Assembly: GCF_001650905.1 (NCBI RefSeq)
Contig: NZ_LXYG01000015.1
Location: forward strand, 132,724 to 196,723
Source of the DNA: Balneola sp. EhC07
GTDB taxonomy: Bacteria > Bacteroidota > Rhodothermia > Balneolales > Balneolaceae
Reading direction: 5' to 3'
Length of the DNA: 64,000 bases
In this document: in pieces, positions 18,407-27,880 of the stretch
Layout: every line of letters begins with the position of its first letter
Numbering within the stretch: the first letter of the stretch is position 1
Translations under genes and position numbers: made by a program
Notes under the pieces: model-generated
Told to the model about the DNA's origin: nothing
Seen by the model: the letters and a program-made list of their open reading frames with translations, nothing else
Database searches by the model: none

Positions 18407-19517
18407 TCAGAGGTTTAACACCCAGCTTTTTAAGGATATTAAATTCATCCAGCAAAGTTTTATCCAAACTGATATAGGGATATTCATATCTGTATGGACG
18501 ATCTGTTCTCAGCTTCTGGAAGAGTATAGATTTATCCGGGCGTAAATTCAGATCTCTAAGATCAGCATCATATTCTCTCAGGGGATGTAATCTGAGAAGT
18601 AACTCATAAGCTGTGTAATTTAAATTAGCCAGATCTATTTCTTTTGACCGGTAAAGCTTTGAGGAATCGGGAACTTCTACATCAAAAAATTCAGAAAACT
18701 GTTCGATAAGCATTTTTGACGCATTTAATTTTGCTTGTTCGGAATAACCGGCTATATGGGGAGTAGCAATAAATGCTGCTTCAGCAACTGCTGTATTAAA
18801 GTCCGGTTCAGCTTCCCAAACATCTATAATTATATCCCCAACTGTATTTTCACGGACGGCATTAAGAAGGGCTAGTTCATCAATTACTCCACCTCGGGAG
18901 GCATTAATGATCAGTTCAAAAGAATTGGCAGAGAGTTTAGAGTCACCCAACCAGTGAAATGTGGGATGAGCCCCTTCTTTTTCCAATGGAACATGGAAAG
19001 TAAGAATGTCACACTCAAGAATATCTTTAAGTGAAGCCGAGCTATAGTTTTTGTCTCTTTGTTCTCTTGGAGGGTCATAACTCAGAAAAGGAATTTCGAA
19101 CCGGGAAAGTTGATTAGCAACGGCACTTCCTGTTGCTCCGGCTCCAATAATGCCAACTTTTAAATTGGTGAGTTTCTTGCCTCTTTTTATAGACCAGAGT
19201 AAAAGTGATGTGATCACATATTCACTTACTGCATCAGCATTTGAGCCTTTAGCATCAATAACCTGTACACCTCTTGATTTGAAATACTCTTTCTCAATAT
19301 GATCGCTTCCGGATGAGCCGGTTCCAATGAGCTTTAAGGATTCGGGTATTCTTTCTAAGTTTTGAGAATTGAGTTTTGTCACCGTTCTGACAAAGAGGGC
19401 ATCGTATGTTTCTAAGCCCGGTAACGGATCATTTGGATCGAATGTGGTTAGTTTCACATTGTCGTTCAAAAATTGATCTAACTTATAGATGTTTTTATCA
19501 GCAATAATTTTAAGCAA
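18396..19517 (-). CDS. pdxB: 4-phosphoerythronate dehydrogenase
   Basis: This D-isomer 2-hydroxyacid dehydrogenase of 373 residues acts in the DXP-dependent route to pyridoxal phosphate. It begins MLKIIADKNI like PdxB proteins. The NAD-binding motif is VGIIGAGATGSAVANQL near residue 120. Other family landmarks are GTGSSGSDHIEKEYF, AKGSNADAVSEYV, ASRGGVIDE with the catalytic Arg region, VWEAEPDFN, and ATPHIAGYS with the catalytic His. The C-terminal dimerisation domain typical of PdxB is present. A PdxA partner is not in this window. Confidence 0.88.
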   Translation of the reverse strand: MLKIIADKNIYKLDQFLNDNVKLTTFDPNDPLPGLETYDALFVRTVTKLNSQNLERIPESLKLIGTGSSGSDHIEKEYFKSRGVQVIDAKGSNADAVSEYVITSLLLWSIKRGKKLTNLKVGIIGAGATGSAVANQLSRFEIPFLSYDPPREQRDKNYSSASLKDILECDILTFHVPLEKEGAHPTFHWLGDSKLSANSFELIINASRGGVIDELALLNAVRENTVGDIIIDVWEAEPDFNTAVAEAAFIATPHIAGYSEQAKLNASKMLIEQFSEFFDVEVPDSSKLYRSKEIDLANLNYTAYELLLRLHPLREYDADLRDLNLRPDKSILFQKLRTDRPYRYEYPYISLDKTLLDEFNILKKLGVKPLTNT

Positions 19518-19540
19518 ATTTACTCTGTTGAGTGAAAAGG

Positions 19541-20362
19541 TTATTTAATGATTACAGATCCCGGGCAGGCATCAGAAGATAGATCTTCAAAATCACATAC
19601 TTCATAATAGTACTGAATGTTGGAAAGATGCCAATAGCCTAAAAATACAATTATAAATTCAGATTTAAATTCATTGGGAAGTTCGGTATTAGAAAATAAA
19701 GTAAAGGATTGTCCATAATTAGCTTCCGCTCCCAATCGCTTTTTAACAGGACTTCCCTGAACCACAAGATATTGTTCATTCAAGTCATCAAAGTAATCCC
19801 AACTTCCCCCCAAAGGATAGTGGTGCCATTCATTTCCTTCCTCTGCTTTTACTTTCTTCACTGATGGAGGCCAAAAATCCCTAGCAATAATTTGATAATT
19901 AATTGAATCTGATCTTGTAATAGTTGCGCTTTGAGAGGTGCCTGTAACTATATATTTGTACTCTGATCTTTCTTTTTTTTGGAGAGTCACCTTGAATACA
20001 TCTTCTCTCAATTGGTCATCAAAATATGCTTCTGAGGTTACAATAAAATCGGAGTTCGTAAAAGGATCTGAAAATTGATCTTCTTTTTTTAAACGGTAAA
20101 AACGTCCTGCATCAACATATAAAGTTCCTTCTTTATAATTCAGATCTTCAAAAGTATCAGCATCATCTTTGTTTGGTAAATATTTAAGTTTACCATCTTT
20201 ATGGAGCGTTATGTCGTCTTTATAGCTCTTTATGCTTTCTTCTAATTTCTGAGGATAGGGATGAACTATTGTTTTAAAACTACATCCTGTTGAAAATAAG
20301 ATCCCAAAAAATAAGAGCGTATAAGCTTTTCCGGAATTGAAGTATGAAAAATCTCTCTTCAT
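19541..20362 (-). CDS. Uncharacterised lipoprotein
   Basis: The protein has 273 residues with a signal peptide and lipobox (LFSTGCSF) near residue 27. The rest looks beta-rich with many charged residues, and I recognise no family. It lies 23 bases upstream of pdxB on the same strand, so they may be co-transcribed, and is divergent from the phosphorylase gene 37 bases away. Confidence 0.7.
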   Translation of the reverse strand: MKRDFSYFNSGKAYTLLFFGILFSTGCSFKTIVHPYPQKLEESIKSYKDDITLHKDGKLKYLPNKDDADTFEDLNYKEGTLYVDAGRFYRLKKEDQFSDPFTNSDFIVTSEAYFDDQLREDVFKVTLQKKERSEYKYIVTGTSQSATITRSDSINYQIIARDFWPPSVKKVKAEEGNEWHHYPLGGSWDYFDDLNEQYLVVQGSPVKKRLGAEANYGQSFTLFSNTELPNEFKSEFIIVFLGYWHLSNIQYYYEVCDFEDLSSDACPGSVIIK

Positions 20363-20399
20363 GTAGAAGAAATATTAGTTTTTTGGCTATACTTGGGCT

Positions 20400-21743
20400 A
20401 TGAATTCAAAGTACAATATTGTTTCCCTAATTCGCAAAAAACGAGACGGAAAAGTTCTTACTAAAGAAGAGATCCGTTTTTTAATTGACTCTTACACTGC
20501 TGATGAAATTCCTGATTATCAGATCAGTTCATTTCTGATGGCAGCTTTCCTCAACGGACTGAATGACGAAGAATCCGCTGCATTAACAGAATCTATGCTT
20601 CATTCAGGTATAGTTGTGGATCTTTCGCATGTATCAGGAAAGAAAGTAGATAAACATTCTACCGGTGGAGTGGGTGATAAACTATCTCTTATACTCGCAC
20701 CAATTGTAGCAAGTGCCGGAGTTCCGGTTCCTATGATATCAGGTCGAGGACTTGGACATACCGGTGGCACTTTGGATAAATTAGAATCTATTCCCGGATT
20801 TTATGTGGATGTAGATCTGGCTCGTTATAAAGAGATTTTGGAAAAACAGAATCTGGTGCTCGTTGGGCAAACTGAAGAAATTGCACCTGCTGATAAAAGA
20901 CTTTATGCACTACGTGATGTGACTGCAACGGTAGAATCCATTCCGTTAATTGCCGGCAGTATTATGAGTAAGAAACTTGCCGAAGGAATTGATGCCTTAG
21001 TACTGGATGTGAAATATGGTTCCGGAGCATTTATGAAGACAGAAGAAGATGCCACAAAACTCGCTCAGGCTTTGGTTGGTATTGGAGAGCAATTCGAAAA
21101 AGAAACCATCGCGTATCTTACCAATATGAAACAGCCTTTGGGATACAAGATAGGTAATTGGTTTGAAGTGGAGGAATCCATAGATGCTCTGAAAGGTGAA
21201 GGACCCGAAGATATAATGGAGATCTCACACCTGCTTTCCGGAACTATGATCTATTTAGGCGGAAAAGCAGATTCAGTTGAAAAAGGAATAGAAATCAGTA
21301 AACAACAAGTAGAAAAAGGTGAAGCTTTTCAAAAGTGGCTGGATATTGTAGAAGAGCAGGGCGGAGATATTTCATACATCAACAATCCCGGTAAATATCC
21401 GACTGCTGATTACGAGTTTGAATTGAAATCATCTGAAGATGGATATATCTCTGAGATGGATGCTTTCGAGATAGGAACCGCTACTGTTGAACTGGGAGCT
21501 GGGAGAAAAGTCAAAGAAGATGACGTGGATCCTCAGGCCGGAATTGTGTTAAAAAAGAAAGTAGGAGATAAAATCACAAAAGGTGAAACAATTTTAGTGG
21601 CATATACGAACAAGCCAACCACGATCGAGCCTGTGACCGCACAGTTGTATGGAGCAGTAACGATCTCAGATACAAAACCTGAAAAGGAGTTTCTGGTTAC
21701 GAAAGTAGTTGACAAAAACGGGGTTCGGGATTTCCGGCTTTAA
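20400..21743 (+). CDS. Thymidine / pyrimidine-nucleoside phosphorylase
   Basis: The protein has 447 residues of the NP-II family, which splits pyrimidine nucleosides with phosphate to base and (deoxy)ribose-1-phosphate. Motifs are KVDKHSTGGVGDKLSLILAP (phosphate and nucleoside site), SGRGLGHTGGTLDKLESIPG, LYALRDVTATVESIPLIAGS, and DVKYGSGAFM. The C-terminal PYNP domain begins near residue 345 (GYISEMDAFEIG). I cannot separate DeoA from Pdp by eye, so no symbol is given. It starts in LIRKKRDGK.LTKEEI, the usual N-terminus. It ends 72 bases before the pspA-like gene. Confidence 0.93.
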   Translation: MNSKYNIVSLIRKKRDGKVLTKEEIRFLIDSYTADEIPDYQISSFLMAAFLNGLNDEESAALTESMLHSGIVVDLSHVSGKKVDKHSTGGVGDKLSLILAPIVASAGVPVPMISGRGLGHTGGTLDKLESIPGFYVDVDLARYKEILEKQNLVLVGQTEEIAPADKRLYALRDVTATVESIPLIAGSIMSKKLAEGIDALVLDVKYGSGAFMKTEEDATKLAQALVGIGEQFEKETIAYLTNMKQPLGYKIGNWFEVEESIDALKGEGPEDIMEISHLLSGTMIYLGGKADSVEKGIEISKQQVEKGEAFQKWLDIVEEQGGDISYINNPGKYPTADYEFELKSSEDGYISEMDAFEIGTATVELGAGRKVKEDDVDPQAGIVLKKKVGDKITKGETILVAYTNKPTTIEPVTAQLYGAVTISDTKPEKEFLVTKVVDKNGVRDFRL

Positions 21744-21747
21744 AATG

Positions 21748-21791
21748 TTGAATTACACTAATAATCAGTTAATTTGTATCTATGAACATAG
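21748..21791 (+). promoter_or_regulatory. Possible Bacteroidota-type promoter and palindrome before pspA
   Basis: TTG at 21748 and TAATTTG ending at 21776 are about 19 bases apart, close to the Bacteroidota -33 TTG / -7 TAnnTTTG pattern but one base short in the -7 box. An exact palindrome CTATG-AA-CATAG follows at 21780-21791. Weak evidence. Confidence 0.25.
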
Positions 21792-21815
21792 GGCATTAAA
21801 AAAAGGAAAAAAATC

Positions 21816-22559
21816 ATGTTTAAAAGATTCATACGTGCATTAAAATCAATGTTTGGTGGAGTAATAAGCTCCATGGAAGACCCAAAATTAATTTTAGAGC
21901 AAAACATTCGTGATCTGAACGATCAAATACCGCAAATGAATGAAAACATTGCGACGGTTAAAGCAAACTTGATTATGCTTCAGAAGGAGTCTAACCGAAA
22001 TGAAAAACTGATCGGTGAATTAACTTCTAAGATCAAATCTGCAATTCAGGCAAATCGTGATGATATTGCTGAGGGATATGCACTTCAACTAGAAAAGGCG
22101 AAAGAGAATTTTGCACACACAAAAGATCAGTTAGTATTTGCTGAAAAAGCGTACGACAAAGCACTGAAAGTGAAGAAAGTTTTCATGCGTGAAAAAGATC
22201 GCAAAATTCAGGAAGCTAAAGAAGCTTTGCGTGCAAGCGAAAGAGCTGAATGGCAGTCTAAAATTGCTGATACTTTAGAGCAGTTTGAAGTTGGTGGCAT
22301 GGATCAGACTCATGATGAGATGATCAACCGATTAAACGAAAAAACGGCTAAGAACGAAGCTCGAATGGAAATTGCGTTAGATGGTATCGATACTGAGACC
22401 ATGGAAATTGAAGCGAATGCCGAAAAGATCCGTGCTCAATCATTGGTAGAGCAATTCAAGTTAGAAATGGGTGAATCTTCCGGTTCGATCAACATAGATG
22501 AAGAACCTGTTGCTGAAGAATCTCCAAAAAAATCTGTTGGTAATAAAGAGAAAAACTAA
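21816..22559 (+). CDS. pspA: PspA/IM30 family protein
   Basis: The protein has 247 residues. It opens with the membrane-binding amphipathic helix typical of PspA (MFKRFIRALKSMFGGVISS, then MEDPKLILEQ), followed by a long helical hairpin (about residues 25-140) and a second helical region with NEARMEIALDGID near 187. The acidic tail (about 225-247) is unusual. PspA is in the ESCRT-III superfamily and forms rods that stabilise stressed membranes. The next two genes follow within 12 bases, indicating an operon. Its partners differ from proteobacterial pspBC: a half-length paralogue, a two-TM protein and, further down, an AAA+ ATPase. Confidence 0.9.
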   Translation: MFKRFIRALKSMFGGVISSMEDPKLILEQNIRDLNDQIPQMNENIATVKANLIMLQKESNRNEKLIGELTSKIKSAIQANRDDIAEGYALQLEKAKENFAHTKDQLVFAEKAYDKALKVKKVFMREKDRKIQEAKEALRASERAEWQSKIADTLEQFEVGGMDQTHDEMINRLNEKTAKNEARMEIALDGIDTETMEIEANAEKIRAQSLVEQFKLEMGESSGSINIDEEPVAEESPKKSVGNKEKN

Positions 22560-22570
22560 CGGAGACTCTT

Positions 22571-23047
22571 ATGAGTAACAAAAGTGAAGAAGAACGCGAA
22601 CGCCTGAAGCAGGAATACAAGGAGCATTACCGTCGCATCAAAGAAATAAAAGAGCGTGGTAAAAGGGCTGAGCAAAAAGGAAAGATCGCTCAGGCTGTCA
22701 ACAACATGAATCCGGATAATTTACTGGAATCAGTTGATGAGTTTCTGGGAAAAGTTCGCGATAAAGTTACTCATGCGGAAGCCAGGCTAGACGTTGCTAT
22801 GGATAGCATGGATGAAGATTCTGAACTTGAAACAGAAATAAAGAATGAACAGCACGAAGCTGAGTTAAAAAAGCAAAAGGCCAAACAAACTTTACAACAG
22901 GTTAAGGCTGAAATGGGGATGCTTTATTCCGAGATCGAAAAAACCGCAGACGAAATAAAAACGGAAAAAACGATCGGGACAAAAAAGGATCAGGTAAAGA
23001 ATAAAGAAACCGATTCATCACCAGGCAACGATACAGAAAAAGAGTAA
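22571..23047 (+). CDS. Coiled-coil protein resembling the C-terminal half of PspA
   Basis: The protein has 158 residues, is almost entirely helical and charged, and has no signal or membrane segment. The segment AEARLDVAMDSMDEDSELE matches NEARMEIALDGIDTETMEI of the upstream PspA, and LQQVKAEMG matches VEQFKLEMG. The N-terminal amphipathic helix and the long hairpin of PspA are missing. It may co-assemble with PspA or regulate it; this is inference. It overlaps the next gene by one base (TAATG), so the two are probably translationally coupled. Confidence 0.75.
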   Translation: MSNKSEEERERLKQEYKEHYRRIKEIKERGKRAEQKGKIAQAVNNMNPDNLLESVDEFLGKVRDKVTHAEARLDVAMDSMDEDSELETEIKNEQHEAELKKQKAKQTLQQVKAEMGMLYSEIEKTADEIKTEKTIGTKKDQVKNKETDSSPGNDTEKE

Positions 23048-23934
23048 TGTCAGCAGACGAACTAAACATCAATTATACTCGCGAAGCATTTATGAATCCC
23101 ATTAACCTGGGAGGATTATTGATCGCAACACTTACCGCTTTTTTCATCAGCGATTTTGGAGATGCTTCTAGTGTGATGCTAACCACAGTGTTTGGTTTGG
23201 AGCTGATGTACTTGGGTATAGTTCCTAAGCTGCCTCGTTTCAGAAAAAAGACGGAACTTAAAAAGATCAAGGAGCGTCACGCTTCCAGTAATGAAAAAGA
23301 TCTGTTTCAATCGCTGGATTCTGCAAGCCAGAAACGCTTTTTAGTACTTAAGCATCTTGCTAAAATGGTGCAGGAAAACTTCGAAAAACTTCCGTACAGC
23401 TCACAGGGATTGCTGGATAATATTGGTAAGAAAATTGAAGAACTGTTGGGGAATTATCTCACACTTCTGGATCTGATAAAACGCTATGAAGTGTATCTGA
23501 ATACTTCTCTGGAAACAAATCTTAAGGAAGAAGTAATCCGACAAATAGAAGAAATTAAGACGATCGAATCAGAAAAACTGAAGCGTACAAAAGCACGACG
23601 TGTGGCGATCATGCAAAAAAGGCTTCAGAAATTTAAGATCGCTAAAGAGAAATATTTAGTGTGTGAAACTCATTTGGAAACCATAGAAGATGCTGTCAGA
23701 TATATCTATGAGCAATCTATGACCATGAGTAATCCGGAAGAAATTGGCTTCCAATTAGATAACTTGTTAACCGAAGTGGATGAAACTTCGCAATTGATTG
23801 ACGACTTAGATCAGGATATCTTACCTGAGTATACCACGGAATGGGAAACTGAACTGGACTTTGATTCTATTTTAGATGAACTTTCTGATGATGTATCAAA
23901 CGTGTCAAGCACAAAGAAACAAGTTAAAGAATAA
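23047..23934 (+). CDS. Two-TM coiled-coil membrane protein of the pspA operon
   Basis: The protein has 295 residues. Two hydrophobic helices lie near residues 18-35 (NLGGLLIATLTAFFIS) and 42-60 (VMLTTVFGLELMYLGIV). A long basic and acidic coiled coil follows (about 65-245) and the tail is acidic. No enzymatic motif. By position and architecture it could be the membrane anchor or receptor of the PspA-like proteins, analogous in role to PspB/PspC but unrelated to them in sequence. It ends three bases before the hydratase gene. Confidence 0.75.
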   Translation: MSADELNINYTREAFMNPINLGGLLIATLTAFFISDFGDASSVMLTTVFGLELMYLGIVPKLPRFRKKTELKKIKERHASSNEKDLFQSLDSASQKRFLVLKHLAKMVQENFEKLPYSSQGLLDNIGKKIEELLGNYLTLLDLIKRYEVYLNTSLETNLKEEVIRQIEEIKTIESEKLKRTKARRVAIMQKRLQKFKIAKEKYLVCETHLETIEDAVRYIYEQSMTMSNPEEIGFQLDNLLTEVDETSQLIDDLDQDILPEYTTEWETELDFDSILDELSDDVSNVSSTKKQVKE

Positions 23935-23937
23935 TTC

Positions 23938-24717
23938 ATGAGCTTATCATTTGAAACACTACTTCTGGATGTAGATGAATCTGGAGTGTGTGTACTTACT
24001 GTAAACCGTCCCGATAAAATGAATGCGTTAAATAATCAGGTTTTTGAAGAACTTGATTCAGCGCTGGATCATATCAGAGAGAGCAAAGAAATTAAGGCAC
24101 TTATTGTAACCGGTGCCGGCGATAAAGCTTTTGTAGCCGGAGCTGATATCAAAGAATTAAACACTTTGGGAGATTCTGAGGCAAAAAAGAAATCACTTCG
24201 CGGGCAAAGAGTTTTTCAGAAACTGGAAGACCTGACTATACCTGTAATTGCAGCCGTTAATGGTTATGCTTTGGGTGGAGGATGTGAATTTGCAATGGCT
24301 TGTCATGTTCGTATTGCTTCTGAAAATGCATTGTTGGGCTTACCTGAAGTCAGTCTGGGATTAATTCCGGGATATGGAGGGACTCAGCGTTTACCTAAAT
24401 TAGTAGGAGAAGCTAAAGCTCTTGAATTGACATTGACAGGTAGATTTGTAAAAGCTGAAGAAGCCAAGGAAATTGGATTGGTGAATCAGATAGCAGAAGA
24501 ATCAGCTTTAGAGTCAGCCAAAGAAATGGTCAAAAGCATGCTTAAACAAGGACCACTTGCTTTAAAAAATGCTATCTTGGCAATTAAGGAATCAGGTAAT
24601 GAGTCAGGGTATAATTCCGAAGCAAATTTATTTGGAGAATTGTACAACACTGATGATTTTAAAGAAGGTACAAGTGCGTTTCTGGAAAAAAGGAAACCAT
24701 CTTTTACCGGTAAATAA
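23938..24717 (+). CDS. Enoyl-CoA hydratase/isomerase (crotonase family)
   Basis: The protein has 259 residues. It has the oxyanion-hole motif FVAGADIKEL near residue 66, a glycine-rich NGYALGGGCEFAMACH with the first catalytic Glu, and LGLPEVSLGLIPGYGGTQRL with the second catalytic Glu. Both glutamates mark a true 2-enoyl-CoA hydratase of beta-oxidation rather than a dehalogenase. The start is three bases after the membrane-protein stop, so it is part of the pspA-like operon, which is an unusual context for it. Its substrate chain length cannot be told. Confidence 0.92.
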   Translation: MSLSFETLLLDVDESGVCVLTVNRPDKMNALNNQVFEELDSALDHIRESKEIKALIVTGAGDKAFVAGADIKELNTLGDSEAKKKSLRGQRVFQKLEDLTIPVIAAVNGYALGGGCEFAMACHVRIASENALLGLPEVSLGLIPGYGGTQRLPKLVGEAKALELTLTGRFVKAEEAKEIGLVNQIAEESALESAKEMVKSMLKQGPLALKNAILAIKESGNESGYNSEANLFGELYNTDDFKEGTSAFLEKRKPSFTGK

Positions 24718-24800
24718 GAACTAACATTTCGTTAATGAAAGACGAACCTCCATCGAGTTTCACATATTGTAAAGAAGTAGAAAAGGGAGCCAAATAAATT

Positions 24801-26075
24801 ATGGAATGGCTTCTCATTACCGGAACTATTTTATTGAGTGGATTTTTTTCGGGATCCGAAATTGCATTTGTAACGGCAAACAAACTCAAACTTGAAGTAG
24901 CTTCCAGAAAAAACAATCTCATCTCAAGTTCGATAGGTTTTTTTACTAAAAATCCGGACACTTTTCTCACAACTACTCTTGTTGGAAATAACATCGTAAA
25001 TGTTGTTTATGCTACTTTAATGGCTCTGTTTCTTGTAGAACCCATTATGCATTACACTGAATTGTGGTTTGGTGTTGAGCCGTCATCATTTCAGATATTG
25101 GCAATACAAACATTTATAGCTTCGCTCATTATTATGCTTTTTGGCGAGATACTCCCTAAAGCTATTTTCAGAGCACAAGCAGATATCATGGTTAATGTGA
25201 TAGCACTTCCATTGAGATTATTTTACTGGATATTAAGACCGTTGATTGCTATTGCAAACGGATCTTCCAATGTGCTGATCAAATGGTTGGTTCCTGATGC
25301 TGAAAAAACCGAACAATTTTATCGAAGGCAGGATGTGGAGCTGATCGTAAAGGAACTCAGGGAAAGCGGAGGAAGTGAAGATATTGATGAAGATGATTCT
25401 GAGATCTTGCATAATGTACTGGAGCTTTCAAATATGCGCGTTAAGGAATCCATGATCCCACGCATCGATATTGAAGCTGTGGATAAATCTACGCCAATTG
25501 AAGATGTGCTGAATACCATGATCGAATCGGGTCATTCAAAATTACCGGTGTACCGAGATAGTATTGACGATGTCATTGGTGTTGTATTTGCTCACGATTT
25601 TTTCAAAAACCCAAAGTCGTTGCATGAGATCATTCGTCCAATAAAATTGGTTCCTTCCAGTAAAAAGTCCAAAGATCTGATGCAGGAATTTCGTCAGTCT
25701 AATTTATCTGTAGCAATTGTTCTGGACGAGTATGGCGGAACAGCAGGAATGATCACCATCGAAGATCTCCTCGAAGAAGTAGTTGGTGATATTCAGGATG
25801 AATACGATACCGATAGTGAGGTAATGAAACGAATCGCGCCAAACAACTTTGTGGTAAGCGGAAATGTTGAAATTGATGAGTTAATGAATGCCTTCGAAGA
25901 AATTAAAATTCCTTTGGAACCTTCTCAGTATGATACCGTAGCGGGTTATGTTATCAATCATTTGGGGCGCATTCCAAAAGTGAATGAAGAAGTGCTGATT
26001 GAAGGCAATAAATTCATAATTAGTAAGGCAACTCAAAGCCGAATTGAGACAATAAGACTAACTATTATTGAGTAG
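24801..26075 (+). CDS. CNNM/CorC (HlyC) family membrane protein
   Basis: The protein has 424 residues: an N-terminal CNNM domain with about four membrane segments ([18 protein letters not shown] near 15-32; [14 protein letters not shown]), a CBS pair ([12 protein letters not shown] near 220; [20 protein letters not shown] near 310) and a C-terminal CorC domain. It is likely a Mg2+/Co2+ efflux or divalent-cation homeostasis protein. It lies 83 bases after the hydratase and only five before the AAA+ gene, so it is probably co-transcribed with the latter. It is a paralogue of the GldE-like protein at 14109-15494. Confidence 0.9.
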   Translation: MEWLLITGTILLSGFFSGSEIAFVTANKLKLEVASRKNNLISSSIGFFTKNPDTFLTTTLVGNNIVNVVYATLMALFLVEPIMHYTELWFGVEPSSFQILAIQTFIASLIIMLFGEILPKAIFRAQADIMVNVIALPLRLFYWILRPLIAIANGSSNVLIKWLVPDAEKTEQFYRRQDVELIVKELRESGGSEDIDEDDSEILHNVLELSNMRVKESMIPRIDIEAVDKSTPIEDVLNTMIESGHSKLPVYRDSIDDVIGVVFAHDFFKNPKSLHEIIRPIKLVPSSKKSKDLMQEFRQSNLSVAIVLDEYGGTAGMITIEDLLEEVVGDIQDEYDTDSEVMKRIAPNNFVVSGNVEIDELMNAFEEIKIPLEPSQYDTVAGYVINHLGRIPKVNEEVLIEGNKFIISKATQSRIETIRLTIIE

Positions 26076-26080
26076 GGCAT

Positions 26081-27793
26081 ATGTTTGATCATTATCCGAA
26101 GTGGTCGCAGGAATTTGCGAGAAAATACCTTAGCAGAACCATAAATACTTTTTTGATTCACGGAAACGTGCACGATATGGTTGCACTCAAAACCGATGAA
26201 GGAACAGAATTCAATCGTTTGAAGTCGTTTCTGTCAGATGAATTTTTTGGAGCCCGTGATTTTGTTGTGTTCTACGACAGAGCTTCCGGAATTTACTTCA
26301 GAGACAAAGAATCTCAACAGGATTTTAATCAGGCTATAGCAGGCCGAGACAGCATTGTTGGAACTGATTATGCCAAAAAGATGCCTAAGGATCCTGTCCG
26401 TGTGATGTCTTTACTGGAACAGTACTTCCGACTTCGTTTAGATCAAAAGAAAAGCATAGCGCTTATAATCGATTATGCAGAAACCATCATACCGATGAGT
26501 GATGCCGGTTCAACCGGAAACGAGGACAGAACTTCTCAGGTTTATTTATCACGATGGGCACATGACCCTATGTTTTTAGCTTCAGATTTTACTTGTGTGA
26601 TGATCACCGAAAATCTTGCAGATCTGAATAAAACCATTGTTCAGAATCCATACACCACAGAGATCAAGATAAATATTCCGGGAGAGGAAGATCGTCTGGC
26701 GTTTGTAAAATATGAGACGCAAAACGACGATTTCAAAAAGTTATCGGATGTTTCTCCTGCGATCATAGCTCAGCAAACGGCCGGATTGAATTACGTGAAT
26801 ATCCGAAGTGTGCTTTCGAACGCTCGTGAAAATCAGGAGAAGATCACCTTCGATGGATTATCGGAAAACAAGAAAGATCTGATCGAAGCGGAAGCATATG
26901 GATTGTTAGAATTTGTGGAAACGCCGTATTCGCTCGATAACGTAGCGGGACATACTCATGTGAAGCAACACCTTCGTCAGGCGGTTAAAGCCCTTAAAGC
27001 AGGCCGACAGGATGTAATGCCGATGGGTTATCTGGTTTGTGGTCCGGTAGGAACGGGAAAAACCTTTTTAGTGACTTGTTTTGCAAGCGAAGTTGGAATA
27101 CCAATGGTAAAACTGAAGAATTTCAGAAGCCAATGGCAGGGTGTAACGGAAGGAAATCTCGAAAAGATCTTGTCGTTGTTGAAAGCGATGTCGCCGGTAG
27201 CGGTGATGATCGATGAAGCCGACGCATATTTAGGCGATAGATCATCCGGAGGAGACAGCGGAGTTTCCAGCCGTGTGTTTTCGCAGATCGCTACTTTTAT
27301 GAGTGATACCACCAATCGTGGTAAAATTGTTTGGTTTTTGATGACGGCTCGTCCGGATCTGATGCCTATCGATTTAAAGCGACAGGGTAGGGCGGAAGAG
27401 CATTTAGCATTGTTCCCACCTCATACCAAAGAAGAGCGAATTGAGCTGTATGAAGCAATGGCTAAGAAGACTAGCTTGAAGCTTACTGAGGATTATATTC
27501 CTGCAGTTGTTCAGCAAGGTTTAAAAACATTCTCGGGAGCCGATATGGAAGCGGCTTTAACACGAGCAAAATTCCGTGCAGCGGCAGAAGGCAGGAAGAA
27601 AGTCACACCGGAAATTCTGGATGCAGCATTAGCAGATTTCATCCCACCAACCTATCCGGAGGAAGTGGAATTACAAACTTTGAATGCAGTGATCGAATGT
27701 ACTTCAAAAGAACTGTTACCAGAGCGCTATCGCGAGATGGACAGAAATGAGATTCTTTCTACAATCGAGGAATTGAAGTTTAGAGTAGGCTAA
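26081..27793 (+). CDS. AAA+ ATPase with degenerate N-terminal module
   Basis: The protein has 570 residues. The C-terminal AAA+ domain has Walker A GPVGTGKT at 321-328, Walker B VAVMIDEAD with Asp378 and Glu379, the sensor-1-like region KIVWFLMTARPDLM, and a C-terminal helical lid (GADMEAALTRAKFRA). The N-terminal 250 residues resemble a second AAA module (FLIHGNVHD; IALIIDYAE near 127-135) but lack a Walker A lysine. This gives a D1-inactive, D2-active layout. No membrane segment or protease motif is present, so it is not FtsH. It may remodel a protein assembly, plausibly the PspA-like polymer encoded upstream; this is inference. Confidence 0.88.
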   Translation: MFDHYPKWSQEFARKYLSRTINTFLIHGNVHDMVALKTDEGTEFNRLKSFLSDEFFGARDFVVFYDRASGIYFRDKESQQDFNQAIAGRDSIVGTDYAKKMPKDPVRVMSLLEQYFRLRLDQKKSIALIIDYAETIIPMSDAGSTGNEDRTSQVYLSRWAHDPMFLASDFTCVMITENLADLNKTIVQNPYTTEIKINIPGEEDRLAFVKYETQNDDFKKLSDVSPAIIAQQTAGLNYVNIRSVLSNARENQEKITFDGLSENKKDLIEAEAYGLLEFVETPYSLDNVAGHTHVKQHLRQAVKALKAGRQDVMPMGYLVCGPVGTGKTFLVTCFASEVGIPMVKLKNFRSQWQGVTEGNLEKILSLLKAMSPVAVMIDEADAYLGDRSSGGDSGVSSRVFSQIATFMSDTTNRGKIVWFLMTARPDLMPIDLKRQGRAEEHLALFPPHTKEERIELYEAMAKKTSLKLTEDYIPAVVQQGLKTFSGADMEAALTRAKFRAAAEGRKKVTPEILDAALADFIPPTYPEEVELQTLNAVIECTSKELLPERYREMDRNEILSTIEELKFRVG

Positions 27794-27880
27794 AGTTTCT
27801 AGAAACAAAAGACAAAACCCAAATTTCAAATTACAAAAGTGTAGTTTTCGGGTTCTGCATCAAAAGCGTTTGTTTGGAAT

